Positions 28,533 to 37,195 of a stretch of 64,000 bases of DNA are shown piece after piece. Made by a program: the position numbers and the translations under genes. How positions within the stretch are numbered: the stretch's first letter is position 1; the number at the start of each line of letters is the position of its first letter. The notes beneath the pieces are model-generated. The model was not told the DNA's origin and did not search any database. It saw only the letters and a list, made by a program, of their open reading frames with translations. The stretch spans positions 1-64,000 of the forward strand of contig CAKRLV010000010.1 in the NCBI GenBank assembly GCA_934359755.1, read 5' to 3'. This DNA is from an uncultured Agathobacter sp. GTDB lineage: Bacteria; Bacillota; Clostridia; Lachnospirales; Lachnospiraceae.

Positions 28533-29402
28533 ATGAACTGGTTAGACAAGTTAGAACAGAAATGGGGTAATAAAGGAATACCTAATATTACTACATTATT
28601 TTTATTTACTACAATTATCGGAGACTTTATTCTGTATGCAGCATCGGCAGGAAGCACTGCAGCGACTTTATTATATAGTCTGTTGCAATTTGATGCAGGA
28701 TTAATATTAAGAGGACAGGTATGGCGTATTTTTACATGGATATTTATGCCATTTAATGGTTTGTCATTCTGGACACTGTTATTTATGCTTTGCTTGTTCT
28801 GGCTTGGAAAGAGCCTTGAACAAGGGCTTGGAACATTCAAAATGAATGTATATTTTATAGGTGGATGGCTGCTTAGTACATTGGGTGGACTTATTATTTA
28901 CCTGATTTTTAATGTGTCGATTTATCTGACACCATACTATATTCTGTTTTCACTTTATCTTATGCTTGGTATTTTTATGCCTGAGGCAGAGATGCGTATT
29001 TATTTTGTGCTTCCAATTAAGATGAAGTGGCTTGTTATAGTTTATGCGATAGAACTCTTGTATGAGATTTATAGTTATTTTTCAAATGGTTCAGCAATTG
29101 GAATAGCTTTGAGTGCAGAGATAATTTTTGCGGTGATAAATTTATTAGTGTTCGTATATGCATGCAAGAATCATTTGTCATACAAGAATATGAAGAAGCA
29201 GAAAAAAAGACAAAGACAGTATCAGCAGAGTTTTTCACAGCCACGTCCAGGTTCTGGAATTACGCATCATAAGTGTTCTATATGTGGAAGGACAGAGCTG
29301 GATGATCCAAATCTTACATTCAGATTCTGTTCTAAGTGTGAGGGCAGACATGAATTTTGTCAGGACCATTTATTTACACATGAACATTATAAGTCAATGT
29401 AA
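28533..29402 (+). CDS. Rhomboid-like membrane protein with C-terminal zinc site
   Basis: A 289-residue protein with about six membrane helices in a rhomboid-like arrangement. The GQVWRIFTWIF segment after helix 1 matches the rhomboid L1 motif. The catalytic GxSx serine and the helix-6 histidine are not evident, so it is probably a pseudoprotease of the derlin type. After a basic stretch (KNMKKQKKRQRQYQQ) comes a Cys-rich tail with CSICG and CSKCEGRHEFC, likely a zinc site in the cytosol. I chose the ATG at 28533 because GGAGA lies at the right distance; an upstream ATG at 28521 has no site. Function unknown. Confidence 0.75.
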   Translation: MNWLDKLEQKWGNKGIPNITTLFLFTTIIGDFILYAASAGSTAATLLYSLLQFDAGLILRGQVWRIFTWIFMPFNGLSFWTLLFMLCLFWLGKSLEQGLGTFKMNVYFIGGWLLSTLGGLIIYLIFNVSIYLTPYYILFSLYLMLGIFMPEAEMRIYFVLPIKMKWLVIVYAIELLYEIYSYFSNGSAIGIALSAEIIFAVINLLVFVYACKNHLSYKNMKKQKKRQRQYQQSFSQPRPGSGITHHKCSICGRTELDDPNLTFRFCSKCEGRHEFCQDHLFTHEHYKSM

Positions 29403-29438
29403 TTGTGTAACAAGAGCATTATAAGTCAATGTAATTGT
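29385..29438 (+). repeat. 22-bp direct repeat across a stop codon
   Basis: The 22-base sequence at 29385-29406, which includes the last codons of the rhomboid-like gene, recurs exactly at 29417-29438 (32-base period). The second copy directly abuts the -35 box of the glnS promoter. Confidence 0.88.
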
Positions 29439-29499
29439 TGACAAAGGAAAAAGTGAAAATTATAATTAAACGGGGTTGTAGGCTTTTACAACCCCGTTT
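29438..29499 (+). promoter_or_regulatory. Consensus promoter with start-site hairpin ahead of glnS
   Basis: TTGACA (29438-29443), 17 bases and TATAAT (29461-29466) form a perfect sigma-A promoter. A flawless 13-bp inverted repeat (29468-29480 with 29487-29499) spans the expected start near 29473. No T tract follows, so it is not a normal terminator. It is either an operator or a stem at the 5' end of the glnS message. The ribosome site AAGGAGG begins nine bases later. Confidence 0.7.
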
Positions 29500-29518
29500 A
29501 GTGCTGTAAGGAGGTATA

Positions 29519-31207
29519 ATGATGGAAAATGAAGTAGTTTCCAAGAATTTTATTGAACAGATTATAGAAAAGGATTTAGCTGAGGGTCATTGTAAGACTG
29601 TTAAGACTCGTTTCCCACCAGAACCAAATGGATATCTCCATATTGGACATGCAAAATCAATTCTTTTAAATTATGGATTGGCACAGAAATATAACGGACA
29701 GTTTAATTTCCGTTTTGATGATACAAATCCTACAAAAGAAAGGCTTGAATTTGTTGAATCAATTCAGGCAGATGTAAAATGGTTAGGAGCTGATTGGGAA
29801 GACAGACTTTTTTATGCATCTAATTATTTTGATCAGATGTATGAGTGTGCAGTTGGTCTTATCAAAAAGGGGAAGGCATATGTATCTGATCTTACTGCTG
29901 ATGAAATCAGAGAGTACAGAGGTACACTTAAAGAGCCTGGAAAAGAAGATCCATATTCAAGCAGAAGCGTGGAGGAAAATTTATCACTTTTTGAAGATAT
30001 GAAGAATGGAAAATTTGAAGATGGAAGCAAAGTTCTCAGAGCAAGAATTGATATGAAGTCTTCAAATATTAATATGAGAGATCCGATTCTTTATAGAGTT
30101 GCCCATATGACTCATCATAATACAGGGGATAAGTGGTGCGTTTATCCAATGTATGATTTTGCACATCCGATTGAAGATGCTATAGAGGGAATAACACATT
30201 CTATATGTACACTGGAGTTTGAAGATCACAGACCATTGTATGATTGGGTGGTTATTGAATGTGGATTTAAGAATTCACCTGAAGAGTCTCCAAAGCAGAT
30301 TGAATTTGCTAAATTATATCTGACTAATGTTGTGACCGGTAAGAGATATATCAAGAAACTTGTTGAGGACAAGATCGTAGATGGATGGGATGACCCAAGA
30401 CTTGTGTCTATTGCGGCGCTCAGAAGAAGAGGATTCACTCCTGAATCAATAAAGAATTTTGTTGAGCTGTGTGGAATTTCAAAGGCTAACAGTTCTGTTG
30501 ATTATGCAATGCTAGAGTATTGTATCAGAGAGGATTTAAAGGTTAAGAGACCTAGAATGATGGCTGTTCTAGACCCTGTTAAAGTCGTTATCGATAATTA
30601 TCCAGAAGGACAGGTTGAGTATCTTGAGGTGGATAATAATGTCGAGGCACCAGAACTTGGCAAGCGTAAAGTTCCATTCACAAGAGAACTTTATATAGAG
30701 CGTGATGACTTTATGGAAGAGCCACCAAAGAAATATTTCAGAATGTTTCCAGGCAATGAAGTTCGTCTTATGAATGCATATTTTGTTAAGTGTGAGAGCT
30801 TTGTTAAGGATGAAGATGGCAATATCACAGAGATTCATTGTACATATGATCCAGCATCAAAGGGTGGAAACAGTCCTGATGGCAGAAAAGTAAAGGGTAC
30901 AATTCACTGGGTATCTGCTGAATATGGTAAAAAAGCTACTGTAAGATTATATGAGAACCTTGTTAATGAAGAACTTGGGGTATATAATGAAAATGGTGAT
31001 GTTAATGTGAATCCTAATTCTCTTACAGTATTAGAGAATTGTGTTCTTGAACCAGAACTTATGGATGCTAAGGCATATGAGAGTTTCCAGTTTGTTAGAA
31101 ATGGTTTCTTCTGTGTGGATTACAAAGATTCAACAGAGGAACATCCTGTATTTAATAGAATAGTATCTCTCAAGAGCTCGTTTAAGCTTCCTGTAAAACA
31201 AGCATAG
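29519..31207 (+). CDS. glnS: Glutaminyl-tRNA synthetase
   Basis: A 562-residue class I aminoacyl-tRNA synthetase that charges tRNA-Gln directly. It has [12 protein letters not shown] at 33-44 (ATP site), FDDTNP, the acceptor-binding insert, and [16 protein letters not shown], which follows the second signature loop. Two beta-barrels for anticodon recognition complete the usual length. The KMSKS-type loop is VVTGKRY (about 271-277) rather than the VMSKR of E. coli. An equally good ATG lies three bases later (29522) at better distance from AAGGAGG. It has a perfect promoter of its own. Confidence 0.94.
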   Translation: MMENEVVSKNFIEQIIEKDLAEGHCKTVKTRFPPEPNGYLHIGHAKSILLNYGLAQKYNGQFNFRFDDTNPTKERLEFVESIQADVKWLGADWEDRLFYASNYFDQMYECAVGLIKKGKAYVSDLTADEIREYRGTLKEPGKEDPYSSRSVEENLSLFEDMKNGKFEDGSKVLRARIDMKSSNINMRDPILYRVAHMTHHNTGDKWCVYPMYDFAHPIEDAIEGITHSICTLEFEDHRPLYDWVVIECGFKNSPEESPKQIEFAKLYLTNVVTGKRYIKKLVEDKIVDGWDDPRLVSIAALRRRGFTPESIKNFVELCGISKANSSVDYAMLEYCIREDLKVKRPRMMAVLDPVKVVIDNYPEGQVEYLEVDNNVEAPELGKRKVPFTRELYIERDDFMEEPPKKYFRMFPGNEVRLMNAYFVKCESFVKDEDGNITEIHCTYDPASKGGNSPDGRKVKGTIHWVSAEYGKKATVRLYENLVNEELGVYNENGDVNVNPNSLTVLENCVLEPELMDAKAYESFQFVRNGFFCVDYKDSTEEHPVFNRIVSLKSSFKLPVKQA

Positions 31208-31233
31208 TATAGCAAAGCAAAAGGAAAAAGAGT

Positions 31234-32106
31234 ATGAATAATTTTATGGATGGATTAGAAAAGTTTGGTCTTAAAGGAATGGACATGTCTAATCTGTTTG
31301 ATGATGAACCTAAGGAAAAAGAAGAACCAAAGCCTGTTGTAGAAGAGAAAAAAGAAAAAGAAGAGCCTGAAATTAAGGAAGAAGATTTACTTTTTGATAA
31401 GAATATAGAATGTGTTGTATGTGATCGTAAGTTTCAGACAAGAGCTGTCAGATCTTCTAAAGTAAGAAGAATAGGCGCTGATGATGATTTACGCCCTAGA
31501 TACAAAGGAATAGATACAATTAAATATGATGTGTATTCATGTCCTTACTGTGGTTACACAGCTATGTCAAGATATTTTGAAGGCATATCACTCACACAGA
31601 TTAAGCTCATACGAGAGGGCGTAGGTTCTAAATTTCAGCCTACCACAATTCGTATGCCAGATGTGATTGATTACGATACAGCAATTGATAGGTATAAGCT
31701 TGCATTATATAATTCGGTTGTCAAGAGATCAAGAATAAGCGAACGAGCATATACATGTCTTAAATTATCATGGTTATGCAGAGGAAAGGCGGAGGAACTT
31801 CTGGATGCAGGCAGTACATCGCAGTCTGAGGAAGTAATATTAGTCAGAAAAGAGGAAGCGGGCTTTTACGAACAGGCATATGAGGGCTTTATGAAAGCTA
31901 TAGCATCTGAGTCTTTCCCAATATGTGGAATGGATAAAGATACCATTGATTATTTGCTTGCGGAGATGTCTTTTGCTCTTGGAAAGTATGATATTGCATC
32001 CAAGCTTGTGTCAAGATTATTAGGATCTAATGCGAATAAGCATGTAAAGGATAAGACTCTTGATTTAAAACAAAGCATAATCAAGAAACTAAGAGAGAAT
32101 TCATAA
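31234..32106 (+). CDS. DUF2225 family protein
   Basis: A 290-residue soluble protein of the DUF2225 family, common in Clostridia and of unknown role. After a highly charged N-terminal stretch (about residues 24-50, rich in Lys and Glu) come two CxxC pairs, CVVC and CPYC, that look like a zinc ribbon. A helical C-terminal half with TPR-like spacing (YEGFMKAIAS, LAEMSFALGKYDIASKLVSRLL) follows. It begins 26 bases after glnS with an AAAGGA site and probably shares its promoter. It ends before the second palindromic repeat. Confidence 0.85.
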   Translation: MNNFMDGLEKFGLKGMDMSNLFDDEPKEKEEPKPVVEEKKEKEEPEIKEEDLLFDKNIECVVCDRKFQTRAVRSSKVRRIGADDDLRPRYKGIDTIKYDVYSCPYCGYTAMSRYFEGISLTQIKLIREGVGSKFQPTTIRMPDVIDYDTAIDRYKLALYNSVVKRSRISERAYTCLKLSWLCRGKAEELLDAGSTSQSEEVILVRKEEAGFYEQAYEGFMKAIASESFPICGMDKDTIDYLLAEMSFALGKYDIASKLVSRLLGSNANKHVKDKTLDLKQSIIKKLRENS

Positions 32107-32124
32107 TCGAATAAATTAAGCATT

Positions 32125-32163
32125 CAAAGAGCGTAATAGCGAATATAGCCGTTACGCTCTTTG
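32125..32163. repeat. Dispersed palindromic repeat, copy 2 (terminator-like)
   Basis: CAAAGAGCGTAA (32125-32136) pairs with TTACGCTCTTTG (32152-32163). The inner 29 bases (32130-32158) match the hairpin at 4986-5014 at 24 positions, and most differences keep the stem paired. It lies between a forward and a reverse gene end. Only a weak T run follows on either strand. Confidence 0.75.
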
Positions 32164-32206
32164 GTGATTTATATGAAAAGGCTTTCCATATAAAGGAGAG
32201 TGCTTT

Positions 32207-32890
32207 TTAATTTCCAGCGAATTTATTACACCATTTCATAGCTTCGTTTTTGTATTTATTTGCCACGTCCATTAAATTATTATATTGTGATTTAGCACTT
32301 TCAAGCATGGCATTCAATTTATTGATTTCATTATCTTTCTCCTGTAATATCAATTTTAACTCAAAAGTTGAATCTAGTTTTGATATTTGCATAGATTTGC
32401 TTAAGCTATAATTCTGATTTCCATCAGTAGATTCAAAATTTATTAGTATTTCATTCTTTGATGCAAGTAAATAAATATCAGATGAAACAGGTATCTGGCA
32501 TTCTAATTCGATTTCTGACATTGGAAGAAAGGGAAATATGCCTTTTAATTTTTTGTGGTCGAAATCTGCCTGTTCTTCGTAGAAAATAATTAATTTTCCG
32601 TCAAACGCTACAAGTCTAAGCTGAGGTGGAATTTGACAAGGGAAATGTTCTTTTGTATAAAGTGGATAAGAATCCGTTACTCTTCGTAAAATCAGATGAT
32701 TGTTAATATCAATATACGCATAATACACAATTTGGTCATATATGATTCCACATAGGTTTTGTTTGAAATCCATAGCAAGTAGTTTAGAACGGCTTATATT
32801 ATCGCCGATTTTTTTTCTTAGCAGAATATTATTCTGTGAAGTATAAAGTAATATACTGACATTGTTTGTTAGTTCATATAAATTTGACAT
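32207..32890 (-). CDS. Unrecognised protein with C-terminal coiled coil
   Basis: A 227-residue soluble protein that I do not recognise. The first 170 residues look like alternating beta strands (for example LRLVAFDGKLIIFYEE), as in a repeat or propeller-like fold. Residues about 178-220 form a probable coiled coil (LILQEKDNEINKLNAMLE). There is no signal peptide and no clear ribosome site before the ATG. It is divergent from the cysteine-repeat gene across an 83-base gap, which suggests shared control. A spore or surface role would be guesswork. Confidence 0.6.
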   Translation of the reverse strand: MSNLYELTNNVSILLYTSQNNILLRKKIGDNISRSKLLAMDFKQNLCGIIYDQIVYYAYIDINNHLILRRVTDSYPLYTKEHFPCQIPPQLRLVAFDGKLIIFYEEQADFDHKKLKGIFPFLPMSEIELECQIPVSSDIYLLASKNEILINFESTDGNQNYSLSKSMQISKLDSTFELKLILQEKDNEINKLNAMLESAKSQYNNLMDVANKYKNEAMKWCNKFAGN

Positions 32891-32920
32891 AATTACGCTT
32901 TTTTATTTATTTTTATGGTC

Positions 32921-32947
32921 ACATCTAAAAAAATAGAACATATTATG
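32921..32947 (+). promoter_or_regulatory. Possible sigma-K-type promoter of the cysteine-repeat gene
   Basis: An ACA at 32921-32923 is followed after 15 bases by CATATTATG (32939-32947), close to the CATAnnnTA of late mother-cell sigma-K promoters. No good sigma-A boxes are present in this short gap. The AT-rich context lowers confidence. Confidence 0.3.
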
Positions 32948-32973
32948 TACTAAACAAAAACAAGGAAATGAAA

Positions 32974-34092
32974 ATGGCAAATTGTAAATGCAAAAGTAAG
33001 CCAAGGATTGTAAGCAATGTGGTTAAAGCTATGAATGGAAATTGCTGTATAGATGTGTGTACAACACCTATCTGTGGAGAACCAGATAAACTTACCTTGA
33101 TGGCACCTCTTATATATGATGAAATAGGCATAAACTTATGTGCATCATTTCAGGCGGGCGTAGATATACCAACTGCATATCCAACAGCTACAAGTGCAAC
33201 AATCAGGGCAATAAATGCTACCTTTACGAATGGAGCAGGAAATGTGCTTGTTCAATCAATTAGCGGACGTCCAAATTGTTATGAAGTGACACTGTCAAAT
33301 ATCACAGTATTGTTTGAACTTAGGCTATATGATTCGGCATGTAGGTTAGTGGCAACAGTATTTCCTACAGCAGTTTATCTTCCGTCAACAACTACGGTAG
33401 AGACTTACGATGAAGATACAAACCCTACATCAGTTGTCTTAGAGGTTTTCGCACCATACGGTATCAGCTATGATACAACAGGTGCAACACCAACAGCAGT
33501 TGTAAATTATACAGGATTTGCAACCACGAATAATTTTGTAAAACAGGGAATTAATCTGTATAGCAGAGCTAAGCTGTTAGATATTGATATCTCGACAAGT
33601 ACAATTACTGTGGGACTTACATTCATACTTCAAAGCCTGTATTTTGCAGGATATAAGGTTGATAGCTGCGGCAGATTAGATACACCAAAGGGCAGTATTA
33701 TCTCTCCAGAAAATTCGGATTGTATGCGATTTGTAGCAGGAAATCTGCTTGATCTGGAAATAAAACCGTTAGATCTGGGAAATCCAAATAATGAACAGTG
33801 TCTGAAAAAGGAACGTACAGTTTCGTGTGGAAGCTGCATAAATGAAAATAGTAATTATAATTTGAACTCAAATTGTGGAATATGTAGCAGTAACGGAACA
33901 TGCAATAGCAACGGTATCTGCAGTAATAATAATGGAATATGCAATAGCAACGAAGCATGTAGCGATAATGGAACATGCAATAGCAACGGAACGTGTGACA
34001 ATGGCGGAAAATGCAATAGTAGCGGAACATGCAATAGTAGCGGAACATGCAATAGTAGCGGAATATGCAATAACAACTGCACAAATGGTTAA
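32974..34092 (+). CDS. Cysteine-repeat protein of unknown function, possibly a spore-surface component
   Basis: A 372-residue protein with no signal peptide. The N terminus is Cys-rich (CKCK, NCCIDVC, PICGEP). A Thr- and Ala-rich beta domain (about 45-270) follows, and the C-terminal 70 residues are Asn, Ser and Gly with a cysteine at almost every sixth position (CNSNGT-like units). Such regular cysteines in a non-secreted protein of a sporeformer suggest disulfide cross-linking in a spore coat or exosporium-like layer, but I know no matching family. I chose the ATG at 32974, eight bases after AAGGA; an ATG at 32968 is too close. Confidence 0.75.
   Translation: MANCKCKSKPRIVSNVVKAMNGNCCIDVCTTPICGEPDKLTLMAPLIYDEIGINLCASFQAGVDIPTAYPTATSATIRAINATFTNGAGNVLVQSISGRPNCYEVTLSNITVLFELRLYDSACRLVATVFPTAVYLPSTTTVETYDEDTNPTSVVLEVFAPYGISYDTTGATPTAVVNYTGFATTNNFVKQGINLYSRAKLLDIDISTSTITVGLTFILQSLYFAGYKVDSCGRLDTPKGSIISPENSDCMRFVAGNLLDLEIKPLDLGNPNNEQCLKKERTVSCGSCINENSNYNLNSNCGICSSNGTCNSNGICSNNNGICNSNEACSDNGTCNSNGTCDNGGKCNSSGTCNSSGTCNSSGICNNNCTNG
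33876..34071 (+). repeat. In-frame tandem repeats coding the Cys-Asn-Ser tail
   Basis: About a dozen degenerate 18-base units encode six-residue repeats spaced by cysteine. Three nearly identical units sit at 34012-34029, 34030-34047 and 34048-34065. Unit number probably varies between strains through slippage while the frame is kept. Confidence 0.85.
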
Positions 34093-34101
34093 ATATTAAA
34101 A

Positions 34102-34130
34102 GGGACAGGATATTCCTGTCCCCGATTTTA
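34102..34130. terminator. Bidirectional terminator between the cysteine-repeat gene and argG
   Basis: GGGACAGGA (34102-34110) pairs perfectly with TCCTGTCCC (34114-34122) around three bases. A T-rich run follows on both strands. It ends both convergent genes. Confidence 0.88.
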
Positions 34131-34138
34131 TTATATAT

Positions 34139-35362
34139 TTATTTCTGCTTTTCGATTTCAAGCATTCTCATTGCACGAACTTTGAGTGGAAGACCGAATA
34201 ATGTGATGAATCCATCAGCATCATGGTGATCATATAAATCTCCAGTAGTAAAGCTTGCAAGAGACTCGCTGTAAAGTGAGTATGGAGAAGTTGTACCAGC
34301 TTTGATGATGTTTCCTTTGTAAAGCTTGAATTTAACTTCACCTGTTACATATTCCTGTGTAGATTCTACAAATGCCTGGATAGCTTCACGAAGTGGTGTG
34401 AACCATTTTCCTTCGTAGCATACCTGAGCGAGTTTGTTGCCCATTTCTTTTTTAGTCTCCATTGTAGCACGGTCAAGACATAATTCTTCGAGCTGATCAT
34501 GTGCCTCCATAAGAATTGTTCCACCAGGAGTCTCATATACACCACGGGATTTCATACCAACTACACGATTCTCTACGATATCGATAATGCCGATTCCGTG
34601 TTTGCCACCGAGACGGTTGAGTTCACGGATGATATCTGAAACTTTCATTTCTTTTCCATTTACTGATTTTGGAACACCTTTTTCAAATGTCATAGTAACA
34701 TATTCACCCTCATCTGGAGCTTTCTCAGGTGTAACACCGAGAACTAAGAGATGATCATAATTAGGCTCGTTTGCTGGATCTTCAAGCTCTAATCCTTCAT
34801 GGCTGATATGCCATAAGTTACGATCACGGCTGTAGCTTGAGTCAGTAGAGAATGGAAGATCGATTCCATGTGCTTTGCAGTATTCAATTTCTGCCTCTCT
34901 TGAATCCATCTGCCAGTTGTCCTGACGCCAAGGAGCGATAACCTTAATATCAGGAGCGAGAGCCTTGATTCCAAGCTCGAAACGAATCTGGTCATTTCCT
35001 TTACCAGTAGCACCGTGGCAGATTGCAACAGCACCTTCTTTTCTTGCAATCTCAACAAGCTTCTTGGCAATTCCTGGACGAGCCATAGCAGTACCGAGTA
35101 AGTATTTGTGCTCGTATACAGCACCAGCCTGTACACAAGGAACGATATAGTCATCACAAAATTCATCTGTGATATCTTCGATATATAATTTAGATGCGCC
35201 TGAAAGCTTAGCACGCTCATCGAGTCCGTCTAATTCCTCGCCCTGTCCACAGTTGATACAGCAGCAGATTACTTCATAATCGTACTGTTCTTTTAACCAT
35301 GGGATAATAGCGGTAGTATCAAGTCCGCCTGAATAAGCTAAAACTACTTTTTCTTTTGACAT
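34139..35362 (-). CDS. argG: Argininosuccinate synthase
   Basis: A 407-residue ATP-dependent ligase that joins citrulline and aspartate in arginine synthesis. The N-terminal ATP-binding motif AYSGGLDTT (about residues 9-17) is followed by [13 protein letters not shown] and [14 protein letters not shown], all family hallmarks, at normal length. It is read away from argC and shares with it a 280-base control region holding ARG-box half-sites. argH is not next to it. The start is supported by GAGAGGA upstream. Confidence 0.97.
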   Translation of the reverse strand: MSKEKVVLAYSGGLDTTAIIPWLKEQYDYEVICCCINCGQGEELDGLDERAKLSGASKLYIEDITDEFCDDYIVPCVQAGAVYEHKYLLGTAMARPGIAKKLVEIARKEGAVAICHGATGKGNDQIRFELGIKALAPDIKVIAPWRQDNWQMDSREAEIEYCKAHGIDLPFSTDSSYSRDRNLWHISHEGLELEDPANEPNYDHLLVLGVTPEKAPDEGEYVTMTFEKGVPKSVNGKEMKVSDIIRELNRLGGKHGIGIIDIVENRVVGMKSRGVYETPGGTILMEAHDQLEELCLDRATMETKKEMGNKLAQVCYEGKWFTPLREAIQAFVESTQEYVTGEVKFKLYKGNIIKAGTTSPYSLYSESLASFTTGDLYDHHDADGFITLFGLPLKVRAMRMLEIEKQK

Positions 35363-35494
35363 ATTAAAATCCTCTCTTTTCTTATAATATATGTAAATAT
35401 CCGATTCATCTTATATATTGGATAAGAATCTGAATAGTTACAAAGAAACTAGAATAAGTATATATAACTATTGAAAAGAATGCAAGTGAAAAAA

Positions 35495-35533
35495 TATACA
35501 TCTTTAATGTATAAATATACATAAATTTGTATA
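35495..35533. promoter_or_regulatory. Interlocked ARG boxes between argG and argC
   Basis: Four half-sites alternate in orientation: TATACAT (35495-35501), ATGTATA (35507-35513), TATACAT (35516-35522) and TGTATA (35528-35533). The middle two form a perfect 16-base palindrome that matches the ArgR/AhrC type of operator. The position between the two divergent starts suggests joint repression by arginine. Confidence 0.75.
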
Positions 35534-35542
35534 TTTTTTCTC

Positions 35543-35571
35543 TTTACGGTTTTAAAGAGGTGTACTATATT
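35543..35571 (+). promoter_or_regulatory. argC operon promoter
   Basis: TTTACG (35543-35548) and TATATT (35566-35571) are 17 bases apart, just downstream of the ARG boxes and about 70 bases before the argC start. Confidence 0.5.
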
Positions 35572-35642
35572 ATATGATATGGTATAAAAATATAGGAAAA
35601 CTATATTTTCTATAAATTAAGTAAGAAATAGAGGAAACACAC

Positions 35643-36701
35643 ATGATTAAAGCAGGAATAATTGGTGCAACAGGTTATGCAGGAGCAGAACTTGTGCGTA
35701 TATTAATGAATCATAAGGAAGTAGAGATTGCATGGTACGGCTCAAGAAGTTATGTAGAACAGGATTATTCTGATGTATATGGAAATATGTTCGAGATCGT
35801 TGACGCCAAATGTATGGATGACAATATAGATAAGCTTGCAGAAAGTGTAGACGTTATTTTTACTGCTACACCACAGGGATATTTGTCAGGAATACTCACA
35901 GATGATATCCTTAAGAAAGTAAAGGTTATTGATCTTAGTGCTGATTATAGAATTAAAGATGTTGCTACATATGAGAAATGGTACAAGATAGAGCATAAAA
36001 GTCCTCAGCTTATAGAGGAAGCTGTCTATGGTCTTTGTGAGATTAATAGAGATAAGATAAATAAGGATACAAGGCTTATTGCTAATCCGGGATGCTATAC
36101 TACATGTTCCATACTTACAGCGTATCCTCTTGTAAAAGAAGGAATCATTGATGTGAATACATTAATAGTAGATGCAAAGTCAGGAACATCAGGAGCAGGG
36201 CGTGGAGCTAAGCTTCCAAATCTGTTTTGTGAAGTAAATGAGAATATAAAGGCATATGGTGTTACTACTCACCGTCATACTCCGGAGATTGAAGAACAGC
36301 TTGGTTATGCAGCTGGAAAAGAGATTACTATTAACTTCACACCACACCTTGTTCCTATGAACAGAGGTATTCTTGCTACAGAGTACGCTGCACTTAATAA
36401 GAAACCGGATGGAACATATCCTACATACGAGGAAGTAAAGGCTGCATATGATAAATATTACAGCAAAGAGAAATTTGTCAGAGTCCTTAAAAAGGGAGTA
36501 TGTCCTGAGACTAAGTGGGTTGAAGGAAGCAATTATGTAGATGTTAACTTTGTAATAGATGAAAGAACAGGCCGTATAGTTATGATGGGAGCACTTGACA
36601 ACATCGTAAAGGGCGCAGCTGGCCAGGCTGTACAGAATATGAACCTGTTATTTGGTTTTGATGAGGCTGAGGGACTTAATCTTGTTCCTATGTTCCCATA
36701 A
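35643..36701 (+). CDS. argC: N-acetyl-gamma-glutamyl-phosphate reductase
   Basis: A 352-residue NADPH-dependent reductase, third step of arginine synthesis. The N-terminal nucleotide motif GATGYAGAELVRI (about 9-21) and the active-site NPGCYTT with the catalytic cysteine (about residue 156) are clear, with HRHTPEIEEQL and HLVPMNRGI after it. It is the first gene of a four-gene forward operon. AGAGGAAA precedes the ATG. The length fits the ordinary ArgC form. Confidence 0.97.
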   Translation: MIKAGIIGATGYAGAELVRILMNHKEVEIAWYGSRSYVEQDYSDVYGNMFEIVDAKCMDDNIDKLAESVDVIFTATPQGYLSGILTDDILKKVKVIDLSADYRIKDVATYEKWYKIEHKSPQLIEEAVYGLCEINRDKINKDTRLIANPGCYTTCSILTAYPLVKEGIIDVNTLIVDAKSGTSGAGRGAKLPNLFCEVNENIKAYGVTTHRHTPEIEEQLGYAAGKEITINFTPHLVPMNRGILATEYAALNKKPDGTYPTYEEVKAAYDKYYSKEKFVRVLKKGVCPETKWVEGSNYVDVNFVIDERTGRIVMMGALDNIVKGAAGQAVQNMNLLFGFDEAEGLNLVPMFP

Positions 36702-36720
36702 ATTAAGCGAAGAGGGCAAT

Positions 36721-37182
36721 ATGGATAATTTTGAATACGAAATACGCGTTATGACAATTGATGATTTTGAACAGGTACACGAATTGTGGATGGGAATACA
36801 TGGATTTGGAATCAGATCGATAGATGATTCTTATGAAGGTGTTGAACGTTTTCTTAAGAGAAATCCTACTACCAGTGTTGTTGCAGTTAAAGATGGAAAG
36901 ATTGTTGGTTCTATTCTCTGCGGTCATGACGGAAGAAGAGGATGTCTGTATCATGTATGTGTACATGAAGATTACAGAAAGCATGGAATTGGTAAATCAA
37001 TGGCTGTAGCGTGTATGAGAGCACTGCAGGCAGAACATGTCAATAAAGTAAATATCATAGCATTTAAGACAAATGAAATCGGTAACCATTTCTGGCAGGA
37101 AGAGGGATGGACGTTCAGGGAAGATTTGAATTATTATGATTTTACATTGAATGAGGATAATATTACGAAATTTAATCAATAA
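36721..37182 (+). CDS. GNAT acetyltransferase inside the arginine operon
   Basis: A 153-residue GNAT-fold N-acetyltransferase with the acetyl-CoA loop DYRKHGIGKSM (about 87-97) and the usual alternating strands. It lies 19 bases after argC and 13 before argB, where many Firmicutes have argJ. It could therefore be a short N-acetylglutamate synthase that feeds the pathway, but its sequence does not prove the substrate; an unrelated modifying enzyme is possible. I chose the ATG at 36721 because of the GAGGG site; the frame also stays open upstream into argC. Confidence 0.85.
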   Translation: MDNFEYEIRVMTIDDFEQVHELWMGIHGFGIRSIDDSYEGVERFLKRNPTTSVVAVKDGKIVGSILCGHDGRRGCLYHVCVHEDYRKHGIGKSMAVACMRALQAEHVNKVNIIAFKTNEIGNHFWQEEGWTFREDLNYYDFTLNEDNITKFNQ

Positions 37183-37195
37183 GTGAGGAAGAAAG

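Noticed and set aside
29439..29518. T-box leader before glnS
   Set aside because: The leader is too short and lacks the conserved T-box sequence; only a simple hairpin is present.
33876..34071. Regular repeats that might be a CRISPR array
   Set aside because: Units are short, adjacent and in coding frame, with no unique spacers and no cas genes.
33698..34084. Reverse-strand Cys/Tyr-rich open frames over the repeat tail (also a Leu/His-rich frame)
   Set aside because: They are mirror images of the 18-bp repeat in the forward gene and have no ribosome site.
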